Below are positions 1 to 8,018 of a stretch of 64,000 nt of DNA, one piece after another. This DNA is from CAKRJP01 sp963589425 (GTDB taxonomy: Bacteria; Bacillota; Clostridia; Lachnospirales; Lachnospiraceae). Each line of letters starts with the position of its first letter. Within the stretch, counting starts at the first letter, position 1. A model generated the notes under the pieces. That model was not told the origin of the DNA and searched no databases. It worked only from the letters and a program-made list of their open reading frames with translations. The stretch is from positions 3,295 through 67,294 of the forward strand of contig CAVAKZ010000008.1 in the NCBI GenBank assembly GCA_963589425.1, in the 5' to 3' direction. Both the position numbers and the translations under genes were made by a program.

Positions 1-2
1 GA

Positions 3-191
3 CACAGAAAAGCAGAAAGAGATCTTATGGCATTTAGCTACAACAAAGAAAAAGAAACTTATGAGATGGAATATATCGACCGTGACTGCGGATCGGCAAA
101 TGTATACCACTATGTAAAAGATGGAAAAGATATGCTGGTATCTACTAATCGAGAGATTGATGAAGTAGCTCTTTATACTATCACAGAGTAA
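3..191 (+). CDS. C-terminal fragment of an unrecognised protein
   Basis: An open frame enters from the left edge and stops at TAA 189-191, giving about 62 residues rich in charged and aromatic residues and ending LYTITE. I do not recognise the family. It lies 19 bp upstream of the ribulose-phosphate epimerase gene, whose RBS follows directly, so it is probably in the same sugar operon. The start lies outside the window. Confidence 0.55.
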   Translation, partial: HRKAERDLMAFSYNKEKETYEMEYIDRDCGSANVYHYVKDGKDMLVSTNREIDEVALYTITE

Positions 192-210
192 TCAGGAGGC
201 CAAAGATAAG

Positions 211-897
211 ATGTTAGAAGAATTAAAAAAAGAAGTATATGAGGCCAATATGGACCTGCCCAAATATGGTCTTGTTACATTTACATGGGGAAATGTAAGT
301 GCCATTGACAGAGAGACAGGATATTTTGTAATTAAGCCAAGTGGAGTGGATTATGAAAAACTTTCTCCGGAAGATATGGTAGTTATGGACCTGAATGGAA
401 ATAAAATCGAAGGAAGATATAACCCATCTTCTGATACAGCAACCCATTTGGAACTTTACAAGGCCTTTCCCAATATCGGCGGCGTAGTACATACCCACTC
501 TTCATGGGCTACTAGCTGGGCCCAGGCAGGAAGAGCAATTCCTTGCTATGGAACCACCCATGCAGATTATATTTACGGGGAAGTTCCATGTGCCAGATGC
601 CTGGAGGGCAAGGAATTTGATGAGTATGAAAAGAACACAGGCCTACTGATCGTAGATTTATTTAAGGACAAGGATTACGAGGCAGTGCCGGCAGTTCTTT
701 GCAAAAACCACGGACCATTTGCCTGGGGAAAAGATGCCCATGAGGCGGTGCACAATGCAGTTGTGCTGGAAGAGGTTGCTAAGATGGCAGCTCGCTGTGA
801 GCAGATCAATCCACAGGTGAAGCCGGCACCACAGGAACTTCAGGATAAACATTACTTTAGAAAACATGGTGCAAATTCATACTATGGACAGAACTAA
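211..897 (+). CDS. araD: L-ribulose-5-phosphate 4-epimerase (class II aldolase family)
   Basis: A 228-residue cytoplasmic enzyme expected to interconvert L-ribulose 5-phosphate and D-xylulose 5-phosphate, feeding pentoses or ascorbate into the pentose phosphate pathway. Seen: the GNVSAID and KPSGVDY substrate loops, Asp75, the metal pair His94 and His96 (VHTHSSW), the Asp119 region (HADY), the third metal ligand His167 (KNHGPF) and a C-terminal Tyr. These match the AraD/UlaF/SgbE layout and length. The start is the ATG preceded by an AGGAGG-type site. It is followed 22 bp later by an HPr gene, suggesting a PTS-linked sugar. AraD, UlaF and SgbE cannot be told apart here because the rest of the operon lies outside the window. 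Confidence 0.85.
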   Translation: MLEELKKEVYEANMDLPKYGLVTFTWGNVSAIDRETGYFVIKPSGVDYEKLSPEDMVVMDLNGNKIEGRYNPSSDTATHLELYKAFPNIGGVVHTHSSWATSWAQAGRAIPCYGTTHADYIYGEVPCARCLEGKEFDEYEKNTGLLIVDLFKDKDYEAVPAVLCKNHGPFAWGKDAHEAVHNAVVLEEVAKMAARCEQINPQVKPAPQELQDKHYFRKHGANSYYGQN

Positions 898-918
898 GAT
901 TTGGAGGAATTAGACAAT

Positions 919-1176
919 ATGAAATCTTTTAACTATACAATTAATGACGAATTAGGAATCCATGCAAGACCGGCAGGACTTTTGGTTAAAGAGGCGAAAA
1001 AATTCGAAAGCAAGATCACTCTTACAAAAGAAGAAAGAACAGTATCTGCAACCCAGATGATGATGATCATGTCAATGGGAATTAAAAAGGGTGCAGAAGT
1101 TACAATTACAGTAGAAGGACCGGACGAGGAAGAAGCATGTGCCGCAATTGAAAAATTCTTCCAGGAGAACCTATAA
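919..1176 (+). CDS. HPr-family phosphocarrier protein lacking the regulatory serine
   Basis: An 85-residue HPr-like protein that should carry phosphate from enzyme I to PTS IIA domains. The active His15 sits in GIHARPAG. The start is ATG 919 with GGAGG at 903-907; the TTG at 901 overlaps that RBS and is not used. In Bacillus HPr the Ser46 region reads KSIMGVMS. Here the aligned segment is TQMMMIMS, so Ser46 is Gln. His15 is intact, so phosphotransfer should work, but HPr kinase control at position 46 should not. It ends the epimerase operon, before a terminator. A second HPr at 16987-17244 also lacks this serine. Confidence 0.88.
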   Translation: MKSFNYTINDELGIHARPAGLLVKEAKKFESKITLTKEERTVSATQMMMIMSMGIKKGAEVTITVEGPDEEEACAAIEKFFQENL

Positions 1177-1231
1177 AAATTTTTTAAATAACAAGCCATA
1201 AACCTATATTTAACCTTCATATTTTAATGAA

Positions 1232-1268
1232 AGCCGGACAGATTCCATAGACCTGTCCGGCTGTTTTG
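1232..1268 (+). terminator. Rho-independent terminator after HPr
   Basis: A perfect 10-bp stem (AGCCGGACAG pairing with CTGTCCGGCT) with an 11-nt loop, followed by a short T tract. It lies between the HPr gene and the convergent membrane-protein gene, so it may work in both directions, although the tail for the minus strand is poor. Confidence 0.75.
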
Positions 1269-1299
1269 CTGTTTTACTTTGTTTTTCAACTTTTATCGC

Positions 1300-1575
1300 T
1301 TAACTTTTTGCCTTTTTGTGAATCTTGCCGCGTACTACCACGAAAAAGAGTCCGCAAATAATAATTAAGAGTCCAAGAAGGGTATCATTCATAGACAGAT
1401 CAAAAAAGTCTTCTCCTTCAATCAGGCGGAAAAATCCATCTACGCTCCACATAAGAGATGCTCCCCAATACATTAAAGTCAAATATTCCAGAGAGAATCG
1501 GTTAGAAAACTTTGGACATAAAAAATAAAGTGCTGTGCTAATAATTGCAGCTATAAAGGTGAGGATGAGGCACAT
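1300..1575 (-). CDS. Small membrane protein, unknown function
   Basis: A 91-residue protein with three likely hydrophobic segments: residues 1-18, a mid segment (LTLMYWGASLMW) and about 65-82 (LLGLLIIICGLFFVVV). The C terminus is lysine-rich and probably cytoplasmic. It starts 3 bp after the stop of the upstream membrane-protein gene, with GGAGG inside that gene's 3' end, so the two are translationally linked. I do not recognise a family. Its divergent pairing with the hyp operon across a shared regulatory region suggests co-regulation. Function unknown. Confidence 0.7.
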   Translation of the reverse strand: MCLILTFIAAIISTALYFLCPKFSNRFSLEYLTLMYWGASLMWSVDGFFRLIEGEDFFDLSMNDTLLGLLIIICGLFFVVVRGKIHKKAKS

Positions 1576-1578
1576 AAC

Positions 1579-2025
1579 TTAGGCCTCCCTTACTGCAGCA
1601 GACTGTAGGTCTGCTTTTTTCTCTTTTTGATAGCAAACCCCTGATCCCATAAGCCAGGCGAGAGTTACAACCACAGCCATAGTGATTCCTACAGTAGCAA
1701 TCTCAGAAAACATCTGCAAGGTCCCCTCCGGTGTCTGGACGGCAGTGAAGAATGGGAACCAGGGGACAATCTCCCCATGCCAAATGTGTTCGATTAAAAG
1801 TAAAAAACTTCCTCCCCATAAGAGAGCGCTTAAAACATGCAGCTTGGTCATAAGGTAAGCAGAAAATGAAAGCTTACCGGCTGCATAAGTGGAATCCGAA
1901 CAGACAGGAGTCTGAGTAGAAACTTCATGGGACTGGCCTGAGTGAACTTTCTCCTGTTTTTCATGGGTGTGTTTAACGGCTGAGACGATAAGAGCCTCTG
2001 TTGCCGGAGCTATAAAGCATGCCAT
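1579..2025 (-). CDS. Small conserved-looking membrane protein with EHIWHGE motif
   Basis: A 148-residue protein. ATG 2025 is chosen because an AAAGGAGG site lies just upstream (2031-2039); the longer frame to 2097 has no such signal. It has an N-terminal hydrophobic stretch (ACFIAPATEALIV), a polar linker, then two strong membrane segments around LLWGGSFLLLIEHIWHG and VGITMAVVVTLAWLMG. The histidines of EHIWHGE at a membrane edge could bind metal or haem, but that is inference. I recall similar proteins of unknown function in Lachnospiraceae. It is first in a two-gene unit divergent from hypB. Confidence 0.72.
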   Translation of the reverse strand: MACFIAPATEALIVSAVKHTHEKQEKVHSGQSHEVSTQTPVCSDSTYAAGKLSFSAYLMTKLHVLSALLWGGSFLLLIEHIWHGEIVPWFPFFTAVQTPEGTLQMFSEIATVGITMAVVVTLAWLMGSGVCYQKEKKADLQSAAVREA

Positions 2026-2109
2026 ATAAAATCCTCCTTTGCTTTTGGTTATTGCGTGCAATCCAGGGAGTTTGGTCTTGCTTTCGCAATAATCCATAAA
2101 TATGATTTG

Positions 2110-2138
2110 AAATTAACACAATAAAATTACAGCGTCAA
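2110..2138 (-). promoter_or_regulatory. Candidate promoter for the two small membrane proteins
   Basis: On the minus strand, TTGACG (2138-2133) and TAATTT (2115-2110) are 17 bp apart, upstream of the gene starting at 2025. The -35 is good and the -10 is weak. A palindrome at 2166-2178 lies about 30 bp upstream. Confidence 0.5.
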
Positions 2139-2165
2139 GTAGAAGTTGAGATTTGCATTTTGGAA

Positions 2166-2178
2166 CTGGCTATACCAG
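2166..2178. promoter_or_regulatory. Palindromic operator candidate, copy 1
   Basis: CTGGCTATACCAG is an inverted repeat with one mismatch and nearly matches the perfect palindrome at 2308-2320. Its TGG-N5-CCA core resembles FadR/GntR-type operators, and the operon ends in such a regulator (7194-7901). Confidence 0.55.
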
Positions 2179-2259
2179 ATGACAAAATGACAATTCCTTT
2201 GAATTTTGGAAAAAATAATAGACTTATTAGTGAAATGTGTATAAAAGACCAAGGGTTAA

Positions 2260-2288
2260 TTGACTTTATTTGCATGAAAGAATATAAT
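2260..2288 (+). promoter_or_regulatory. Sigma-A-type promoter of the hypB operon
   Basis: TTGACT at 2260-2265 and TATAAT at 2283-2288 with the ideal 17-bp spacer. Transcription should start near 2295, just before the operator at 2308-2320. Confidence 0.75.
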
Positions 2289-2307
2289 GATAAAAAAATA
2301 ACGAAAA

Positions 2308-2320
2308 CTGGCATAGCCAG
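2308..2320. promoter_or_regulatory. Palindromic operator candidate, copy 2
   Basis: CTGGCATAGCCAG has perfect 5-bp arms around ATA. It lies between the predicted transcription start and the hypB RBS, where a bound repressor would block transcription. The partner site is 142 bp upstream, a spacing that allows looping. Confidence 0.6.
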
Positions 2321-2337
2321 TAAAAGGAGTGTGTGTG

Positions 2338-3006
2338 ATGGGGGATTTTAGAACCATTGAGATTAAGCAGAGTGTCTTTGCTGATAATGATAAGAGGGCA
2401 GATGAAGTCAGAAGAGAATTAAAAGAGAAAAAGGTTTTTCTTCTGAATCTGATGTCTTCCCCGGGATCTGGGAAGACTACTACCCTAACAAGAACCATTG
2501 AGTCTTTGAAGGATCAAATTAAAATCGGTGTTATGGAAGCGGATATTGATTCCGATGTGGATGCCAAGACTATTTCTGATTTGGGAGTTAAGGCAATTCA
2601 GTTACATACCGGTGGCATGTGTCATTTGGATGCGGATATGACAGCCCAGGGACTTGAGGGAATCGGAACCGGGGATCTTGACTTGGCAGTTCTTGAGAAT
2701 GTGGGAAATCTGGTCTGTCCGGCGGAATTTGATACCGGTGCGGTAAAGAACGCCATGATCTTAAGTGTTCCGGAAGGAGATGACAAACCCTTAAAGTATC
2801 CATTAATGTTTTCCATCTGCGATGTGGTTTTGATTAATAAGACAGATGTGCTTCCATATTTTGATTTTGATATGGACAAGTGCAGGGAGAATATTTTGAT
2901 GCGAAATCCTAAGGCCAAGATTATTCCCATCTGTGCAAAAACCGGAGAGGGAGTGGATGAATGGTGCAAGTGGCTTTTAGAAGAGGTTAAAAATTGGCAG
3001 GCATAA
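2338..3006 (+). CDS. hypB: Hydrogenase/urease-type nickel incorporation GTPase HypB
   Basis: A 222-residue SIMIBI-class GTPase that loads nickel into apoenzymes together with HypA. Seen: the P-loop SSPGSGKTT (residues 40-48), EADIDSD, the metal-binding Cys95-His96 in GGMCHLD, ENVGNLVCP and the NKTD guanine specificity motif. There is no N-terminal CxxCGC motif or His-rich stretch, so it is the short form without nickel storage. The start is ATG 2338, 8 nt after GGAG at 2326-2329; the upstream GTG overlaps that RBS. It is first in an operon with a flavoprotein, hypA and a membrane protein. No hydrogenase or hypCDEF is present, so the nickel client is unknown. Confidence 0.92.
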   Translation: MGDFRTIEIKQSVFADNDKRADEVRRELKEKKVFLLNLMSSPGSGKTTTLTRTIESLKDQIKIGVMEADIDSDVDAKTISDLGVKAIQLHTGGMCHLDADMTAQGLEGIGTGDLDLAVLENVGNLVCPAEFDTGAVKNAMILSVPEGDDKPLKYPLMFSICDVVLINKTDVLPYFDFDMDKCRENILMRNPKAKIIPICAKTGEGVDEWCKWLLEEVKNWQA

Positions 3007-3028
3007 GGTGAAAAGAAGGAGTGAAGTT

Positions 3029-5734
3029 ATGGCGGAAGAAAGACAACTTATTTTAAAGTTAGGGCAGAAAATTACCGATCGAATCGGGCACAAGGTTACA
3101 ACTGAAGATCCAGAGTATTGGGGCCTGGCGGGAGTTGTGACAGATGAGATGGCAGAGGTGGCACTGAAGATGAAGGTGCGCAAACCTATGACCTTTCCCC
3201 AGCTTTTGAAGGCTACGAAGAAGGATGAGAAAGACCTGCAAAAGCTTTTGGATGAGATGAGCAGGATCGGACTTTTGGAGTATAACTGGGAGAACCCGAA
3301 ACATGAAAAGCAGTATGTGCTTCCTATGTATGTGCCGGGAAGCGCAGAATTTTTCAATATGAATGAGCAGAATTTAAAAGAACATCCGGAATTGGGCCTC
3401 TTTTTTGAGCGGATGTCCAGGCTGCCTCTTGAGAAGGTAACCCCGATGGTGCCGCCGGGAGGAGCAGGAATCGGAATGCATGTTATTCCGGTAGAGAAGG
3501 CTATTGAGATGGAGAACCAGTCAGTGGATATTGAGCACATTTCCCATTGGCTAAAAAAATATGACGGCAAATATGCGGCTAGCCCCTGTTCCTGCAGACT
3601 TTCCAGAAAAACTTACGGCGAGGGATGTGCAGATGATCCTTATGATTGGTGTATTGCTGTGGGGGACATGGCAGACTATGTGGTTGAGACCCAAAAAGGG
3701 GGCAGATACATTAGCTATGATGAGGTAATCGAGATCCTTAAACGGGCAGAAGATAATGGTTTCGTTCACCAGATTACCAATATTGATGGAGAGAATAAAA
3801 TCTTTGCCATCTGTAACTGTAATGTGAATGTCTGTTATGCCCTTCGTACCTCCCAGCTGTTTAACACCCCTAATATGTCAAGGTCAGCCTACGTGGCAAG
3901 AGTATCCAAGAAGGACTGCGTGGCCTGTGGACGATGTGTGGAATATTGCCCGGCAGGAGCGGTAAAGTTGGGACAAAAGTTGTGCACTAAAGACGGAGAG
4001 GTGGAATATCCAAAGCAGGAACTTCCGGATGCAGCCAAGTGGGGACCGGAAAAATGGAGTGAGGATTACCGAGATAAAAACCGTATTAATTGCTACGATA
4101 CAGGAACGGCACCTTGTAAGACCGCCTGTCCGGCCCACATTGCAGTTCAGGGATATTTGAAAAAGGCAGCCCAGGGCCAATATAAGGAAGCCCTGGCTCT
4201 TATTAAAAAAGAAAATCCTTTCCCAGCAGTCTGTGGAAGAATCTGTAACAGACGATGTGAGGATGCCTGTACCAGAGGTACTATTGACCAGGCAGTTGCC
4301 ATTGATGAGGTAAAGAAATTTATTGCCCAGCAGGATCTAGATGCCAAGACAAGATACATTCCACCTATTATTCCTCCTACCACAGGAAGACTTTTTGAGG
4401 AAAAAATTGCAATTATCGGAGCAGGCCCGGCAGGCCTTAGCTGTGCCTTCTATTTGGCAGAAAAAGGATACAAGCCGGTGGTATTTGAGAAGAATAAAAA
4501 GCCGGGGGGAATGCTTAGGTATGGAATTCCTTCCTTCAAATTAGAGAAGGATGTTATTGATGCGGAGATCGATGTGATCAAGGCCATGGGTGTTGAGATT
4601 CGCTGTGGCGTAGAGGTTGGCAAAGATATTAATATAGATGAACTTCGGGAAGAAGGTTATAAGGCATTTTACCTGGCAATTGGCTGCCAGGGAGGAAGAC
4701 TTCCGGGAATTTCCGGAGAAACTGCAGAGGGCACCATGTCGGCGGTAGACCTTTTGCAGAAGGTTAGCGAAGATGAGACCTACAAGATTTCCGGAAAGGT
4801 TGTAGTAATCGGAGGCGGAAATGTTGCCATTGACGTTGCAAGAACCAGCACCCGCTGTGGCGCGGATTCTGTTGAGATGTATTGCTTAGAAAGCAGGGAT
4901 AAGATGCCGGCGTCAGTAGAGGAAATTGAGGAAGCCGAGGAAGAAGCAGTTCAGATCAATTGCGGTTGGGGTCCTAAGGAAGTCCTTGTAAAAGACGGAA
5001 AAGTAGCTGGAATTATCCTGAAAAAATGTCTGTCTGTATTGGATGAAAATGGACGATTTGCTCCGGTTTATGATGAAAATGATACCAGAGAAGTTCCTTG
5101 CGATCATGTGTATTTCAGCGTTGGACAGAAGATTGTGTGGGGTAATCTTTTGGAAGGATCTAAGGTAGAGCTTGGACGAGGAAATGGTGCCCTGGCAGAT
5201 GCCCTGACCTATCAGACAGGCCAGCCGGATATCTTTGTAGGCGGCGATGTATATACAGGCCCCAAATTTGCCATTGATGCCATTGCAGCAGGAAAAGAAG
5301 GAGCCATTTCCATTCACCGTTTTGTACAGCCGGACAGTAGCTTAACTATAGGAAGAAATCGCCGTCAGTTTATAGAACTGGATAAGGATAATTTGAATAT
5401 TTCCGAATATGACAATGGTTCCAGACAGGTTCCCGGAATGGATAAGACAGTGGACAAAAAACATTCCTTTAGGGATGCCCATCAGACATTTACAGAAGAG
5501 CAGGTAAAGGCAGAGACTGCAAGATGCTTGGGCTGTGGTGCTTCTGTTGTAGATGAAAATAAATGTATCGGTTGCGGAATCTGCACAACCAAGTGCGAAT
5601 TTGATGCCATTCATTTGTACCGGGAAAATCCGGATTGCAGCAAGATGGTAAAGTCAGAAGACAAGATGAAAACTATTTTGCCATATGCGGCAAAAAGAGC
5701 CATTAAGATTAAATTTGGCAAGAAAGAGAAGTAG
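3029..5734 (+). CDS. Large FAD/NAD(P) iron-sulfur oxidoreductase, GltD-like
   Basis: A 901-residue protein, start ATG 3029 after AAGGAG. Domains in order: an N-terminal region of about 280 residues with a cysteine cluster near 186 (CSCR, then downstream Cys); a ferredoxin-type motif near 296 (CVACGRCVEYCP); a GltD-like N-terminal Fe-S region (CKTACPAH, CGRICNRRCEDAC); an FAD site near 463 (IIGAGPAGLSC); an NAD(P) site near 594 (VIGGGNVAID); and a C-terminal cluster near 846 (CIGCGICTTKC). It is the kind of protein that moves electrons between NAD(P)H and an iron-sulfur partner. Its position between hypB and hypA implies a link to a nickel enzyme, but the substrate cannot be read from the sequence. 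Glutamate synthase is unlikely: no large subunit is nearby and the N-terminal extension is extra. Confidence 0.82.
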   Translation: MAEERQLILKLGQKITDRIGHKVTTEDPEYWGLAGVVTDEMAEVALKMKVRKPMTFPQLLKATKKDEKDLQKLLDEMSRIGLLEYNWENPKHEKQYVLPMYVPGSAEFFNMNEQNLKEHPELGLFFERMSRLPLEKVTPMVPPGGAGIGMHVIPVEKAIEMENQSVDIEHISHWLKKYDGKYAASPCSCRLSRKTYGEGCADDPYDWCIAVGDMADYVVETQKGGRYISYDEVIEILKRAEDNGFVHQITNIDGENKIFAICNCNVNVCYALRTSQLFNTPNMSRSAYVARVSKKDCVACGRCVEYCPAGAVKLGQKLCTKDGEVEYPKQELPDAAKWGPEKWSEDYRDKNRINCYDTGTAPCKTACPAHIAVQGYLKKAAQGQYKEALALIKKENPFPAVCGRICNRRCEDACTRGTIDQAVAIDEVKKFIAQQDLDAKTRYIPPIIPPTTGRLFEEKIAIIGAGPAGLSCAFYLAEKGYKPVVFEKNKKPGGMLRYGIPSFKLEKDVIDAEIDVIKAMGVEIRCGVEVGKDINIDELREEGYKAFYLAIGCQGGRLPGISGETAEGTMSAVDLLQKVSEDETYKISGKVVVIGGGNVAIDVARTSTRCGADSVEMYCLESRDKMPASVEEIEEAEEEAVQINCGWGPKEVLVKDGKVAGIILKKCLSVLDENGRFAPVYDENDTREVPCDHVYFSVGQKIVWGNLLEGSKVELGRGNGALADALTYQTGQPDIFVGGDVYTGPKFAIDAIAAGKEGAISIHRFVQPDSSLTIGRNRRQFIELDKDNLNISEYDNGSRQVPGMDKTVDKKHSFRDAHQTFTEEQVKAETARCLGCGASVVDENKCIGCGICTTKCEFDAIHLYRENPDCSKMVKSEDKMKTILPYAAKRAIKIKFGKKEK

Positions 5735-5741
5735 ATCGGTT

Positions 5742-6086
5742 ATGCATGAACTTGGAATTGTATTTCATATTATTGACAGTCTTGAGACCCTTGCCACAGA
5801 AAACAAACTGAAGGAGATTGCAAGTGTAACCCTGGAGGTAGGGGAAGTGTCAGGGGTCATTGATTTATATCTGAAAAACTGCTGGAAGTGGGCGGCAAAA
5901 AAGCATGACTTTATTAAGGATGCCCAGTTGATCACCCTTGAGATACCGGCAGTGACTTATTGCCAGGACTGCAAGCAAACTTATGGAACAGTGGAACATG
6001 GGCGGACCTGCCCCTACTGTTCCAGTGAACAGACTTATTTGCTTACAGGAAACGAATTTAATATCAAAGAAATTGAAGCCTGTTGA
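5742..6086 (+). CDS. hypA: Nickel metallochaperone HypA
   Basis: A 114-residue protein starting MHELGIV, the invariant HypA N terminus in which His2 and Glu3 bind nickel. The zinc site is complete: Cys74 and Cys77, then Cys90 and Cys93. HypA passes nickel to or from HypB during metalloenzyme assembly. The start is ATG 5742, 7 bp after the flavoprotein stop; the longer frame overlaps that gene and would hide the essential N terminus. With hypB it is the only nickel maturation function in the window. Confidence 0.92.
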   Translation: MHELGIVFHIIDSLETLATENKLKEIASVTLEVGEVSGVIDLYLKNCWKWAAKKHDFIKDAQLITLEIPAVTYCQDCKQTYGTVEHGRTCPYCSSEQTYLLTGNEFNIKEIEAC

Positions 6087-6122
6087 AAAAATGAGAAAGA
6101 AATCTAAAAGGAGGAGAAGATT

Positions 6123-7160
6123 ATGTTGTTTCAAATTTATGGAGAGGGAGCCGGATGGCAGCTTTTAGGTTGGTTGTTAGTATTTACAGGTCTTGTGCTT
6201 GCCAATGAATTTGCAAGAAGAACTAAGACGGGAGGAATTATCTGCTTCTTTGTACTTCCTGCAATTCTTACGGTATACTTTATTGCTATTTATGTATGTG
6301 CAGCTATGGGAATGGCCTGGGCCCTAAATAATGACACCTATGTTCATATGACCAGTTGGTTCCATTATGCCAAATTGTATGCGGCAACTGCTGGATGTAT
6401 TGGTTTTATGATGTTAAAATACAAATGGGGAATCGGAAAAACAGAATGGTTTAAGGTTTTCCCATTTGTAATCGTTGCTATTAATATCTTGATTGCTGTT
6501 GTCAGTGACTTTGAGTCTGGTGTGCGTGGTGCTATGGCCCTGGCTGAGTATGGAGACCGCTGGTGGTTATCCTCTGAAAATGTATGGCTCTATGGCGGCT
6601 GGTGGAACTGGGTAAATGGTATTGCAGGTCTTTTAAATATCTTCTGTATGACCGGCTGGTGGGGAATCTATTCTTCCAAGGACAAGAAAGATATGCTTTG
6701 GCCGGATATGACCTGGTGCTTTATTATTGCCTATGACCTTTGGAACTTTGAATATACCTACAACAACCTGACAACCCATACCTGGTATTGTGGTCTGGCC
6801 CTTCTGCTTGCACCAACCTTTGCCAATGCTCTTTGGAATAAGGGTGGATGGATCCAGAACCGTGCCAACACTCTTGCCTTGTGGTGTATGTTTGCCCAGG
6901 TATTTCCACTGTTCCAGGATGCCAGCAGATTTTCGGTAATTCCTGTTCTGTACGGAGATGGAGTGATGGACAGTGCCATTCGTCCGACTACAGCCAATCC
7001 AACCATGCAGGGATTTATAGCAGTCCTTGCCTTGATCGCAAATGTACTTTGTCTTGCATTTATTATTAAAAGGGCAAAAGAGCAGAAAAAGAACCCTTAT
7101 AAGAATGAAATATTTACAGACCAGAAAGATTTTCAGATTGTTATGTCAAGAGCTGAGTAA
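6123..7160 (+). CDS. Polytopic tryptophan-rich membrane protein (possibly DUF5692)
   Basis: A 345-residue integral membrane protein with about eight or nine hydrophobic segments and many aromatic residues (GGWWNWVNG, TGWWGIY, WFHYAKLY). It has an AAAGGAGG-type RBS and ends in a charged tail. I recall this as a DUF5692-like family, but that needs a profile search. Conserved-looking polar positions inside the membrane (YDLWNFEYTYNN) suggest a transporter, channel or redox partner. Its place in the hypB/flavoprotein/hypA operon makes nickel uptake or quinone-linked electron transfer possible; neither is shown by the sequence. Confidence 0.7.
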   Translation: MLFQIYGEGAGWQLLGWLLVFTGLVLANEFARRTKTGGIICFFVLPAILTVYFIAIYVCAAMGMAWALNNDTYVHMTSWFHYAKLYAATAGCIGFMMLKYKWGIGKTEWFKVFPFVIVAINILIAVVSDFESGVRGAMALAEYGDRWWLSSENVWLYGGWWNWVNGIAGLLNIFCMTGWWGIYSSKDKKDMLWPDMTWCFIIAYDLWNFEYTYNNLTTHTWYCGLALLLAPTFANALWNKGGWIQNRANTLALWCMFAQVFPLFQDASRFSVIPVLYGDGVMDSAIRPTTANPTMQGFIAVLALIANVLCLAFIIKRAKEQKKNPYKNEIFTDQKDFQIVMSRAE

Positions 7161-7193
7161 AATCCTGGCTGGTCGGAAAGTTGAAGATGGCAG

Positions 7194-7901
7194 ATGGAAT
7201 TTCAGAAAATCAGTTCACCCTCACTTCGAGAACTTTTTGTGGAACAGGTGCAGCATATGATCCTGTCAGGAAAACTAAAAATAGGAGAAAAGTTACCGCC
7301 GGAACGGCAGCTAGCAGAGGAAATGCAAGTTAGCAGGGCGGTGGTAAACGGGGGAATTGCAGACCTCCAGAGAATGGGCTTTCTCCTGGTGAAGCCTAGA
7401 AGCGGAACCTATGTGGCTGATTACAGGAGAGCAGGAACCATAGAGACCCTGCTTTCGATTATGAAATACAATGGAGGTAGTCTTCGCAATGACGAGATCC
7501 GGTCCATCTTTGAAATAAGAATCGCTTTGGACAGTCTGGTGGCCAGACTTTGCCTGCCGACCATAAGCGAGGAAGAAATCCAACTTTTGCATGGGATCGT
7601 AAGTAAAATAAAAGAGGCAGATAAAAGTTCGGAGGCCATTGAGGCGGCTTTTGAATTCCAGCATGAGTTTGCCCTGATGTCCGGAAATGTATTGGCACCT
7701 CTGATCATCCAGTCCTTTAAAACTCCAATCTTTGCCATGTGGGAGAGGTATTGCAGCTTATACGGCCTAGAGGCCTTGTATGAGAGTAATTATAATATGT
7801 GGACCTATGTCAGAGACCGGGACGTGGAGGGGGCCATAAGCTGGATTGAAAAATCTATGCAAAACTGCATTGAAGGAGATAGACAGATTTATTATGAATA
7901 A
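7194..7901 (+). CDS. GntR/FadR-family transcriptional regulator
   Basis: A 235-residue regulator. The winged helix is N-terminal (about residues 10-75: LPPERQLAEEMQVSRAV, then PRSGTYV). The C-terminal all-helical FCD-type ligand domain covers about 95-225. The start is ATG 7194; the RBS is weak and the ATG at 7187 is out of frame. As last gene of the hyp operon it probably autoregulates through the paired palindromes at 2166-2178 and 2308-2320, whose form fits FadR-type operators. The ligand is unknown, though FCD domains usually bind small carboxylates. Confidence 0.85.
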   Translation: MEFQKISSPSLRELFVEQVQHMILSGKLKIGEKLPPERQLAEEMQVSRAVVNGGIADLQRMGFLLVKPRSGTYVADYRRAGTIETLLSIMKYNGGSLRNDEIRSIFEIRIALDSLVARLCLPTISEEEIQLLHGIVSKIKEADKSSEAIEAAFEFQHEFALMSGNVLAPLIIQSFKTPIFAMWERYCSLYGLEALYESNYNMWTYVRDRDVEGAISWIEKSMQNCIEGDRQIYYE

Positions 7902-7906
7902 GAAGA

Positions 7907-7943
7907 ACGGGTAGCAAAGTGATCCTTTGCTGCTCGTTTTTTG
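7907..7943 (+). terminator. Rho-independent terminator after the GntR gene
   Basis: The stem ACGGGTAGCAAAG pairs with CCTTTGCTGCTCGT (some wobble) around a 4-nt loop and runs into TTTTTT. It closes the hyp operon. Confidence 0.8.
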
Positions 7944-8018
7944 GTCGTTAAAAAGATTAGTAAAGATTTGCGGGATAATATGTTACAATGAGACATATTG
8001 GAAGGAGAAGAAGGCTTT

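Noticed and set aside
2160..2351. 63-codon plus-strand ORF across the hypB upstream region
   Set aside because: It runs over the promoter, the operator and the hypB RBS, has no RBS of its own and resembles no protein.
2338..6086. Reading the flavoprotein as glutamate synthase small subunit
   Set aside because: No large subunit is nearby, the N-terminal 280 residues and C-terminal ferredoxin-like part are extra, and the neighbours are nickel chaperones.
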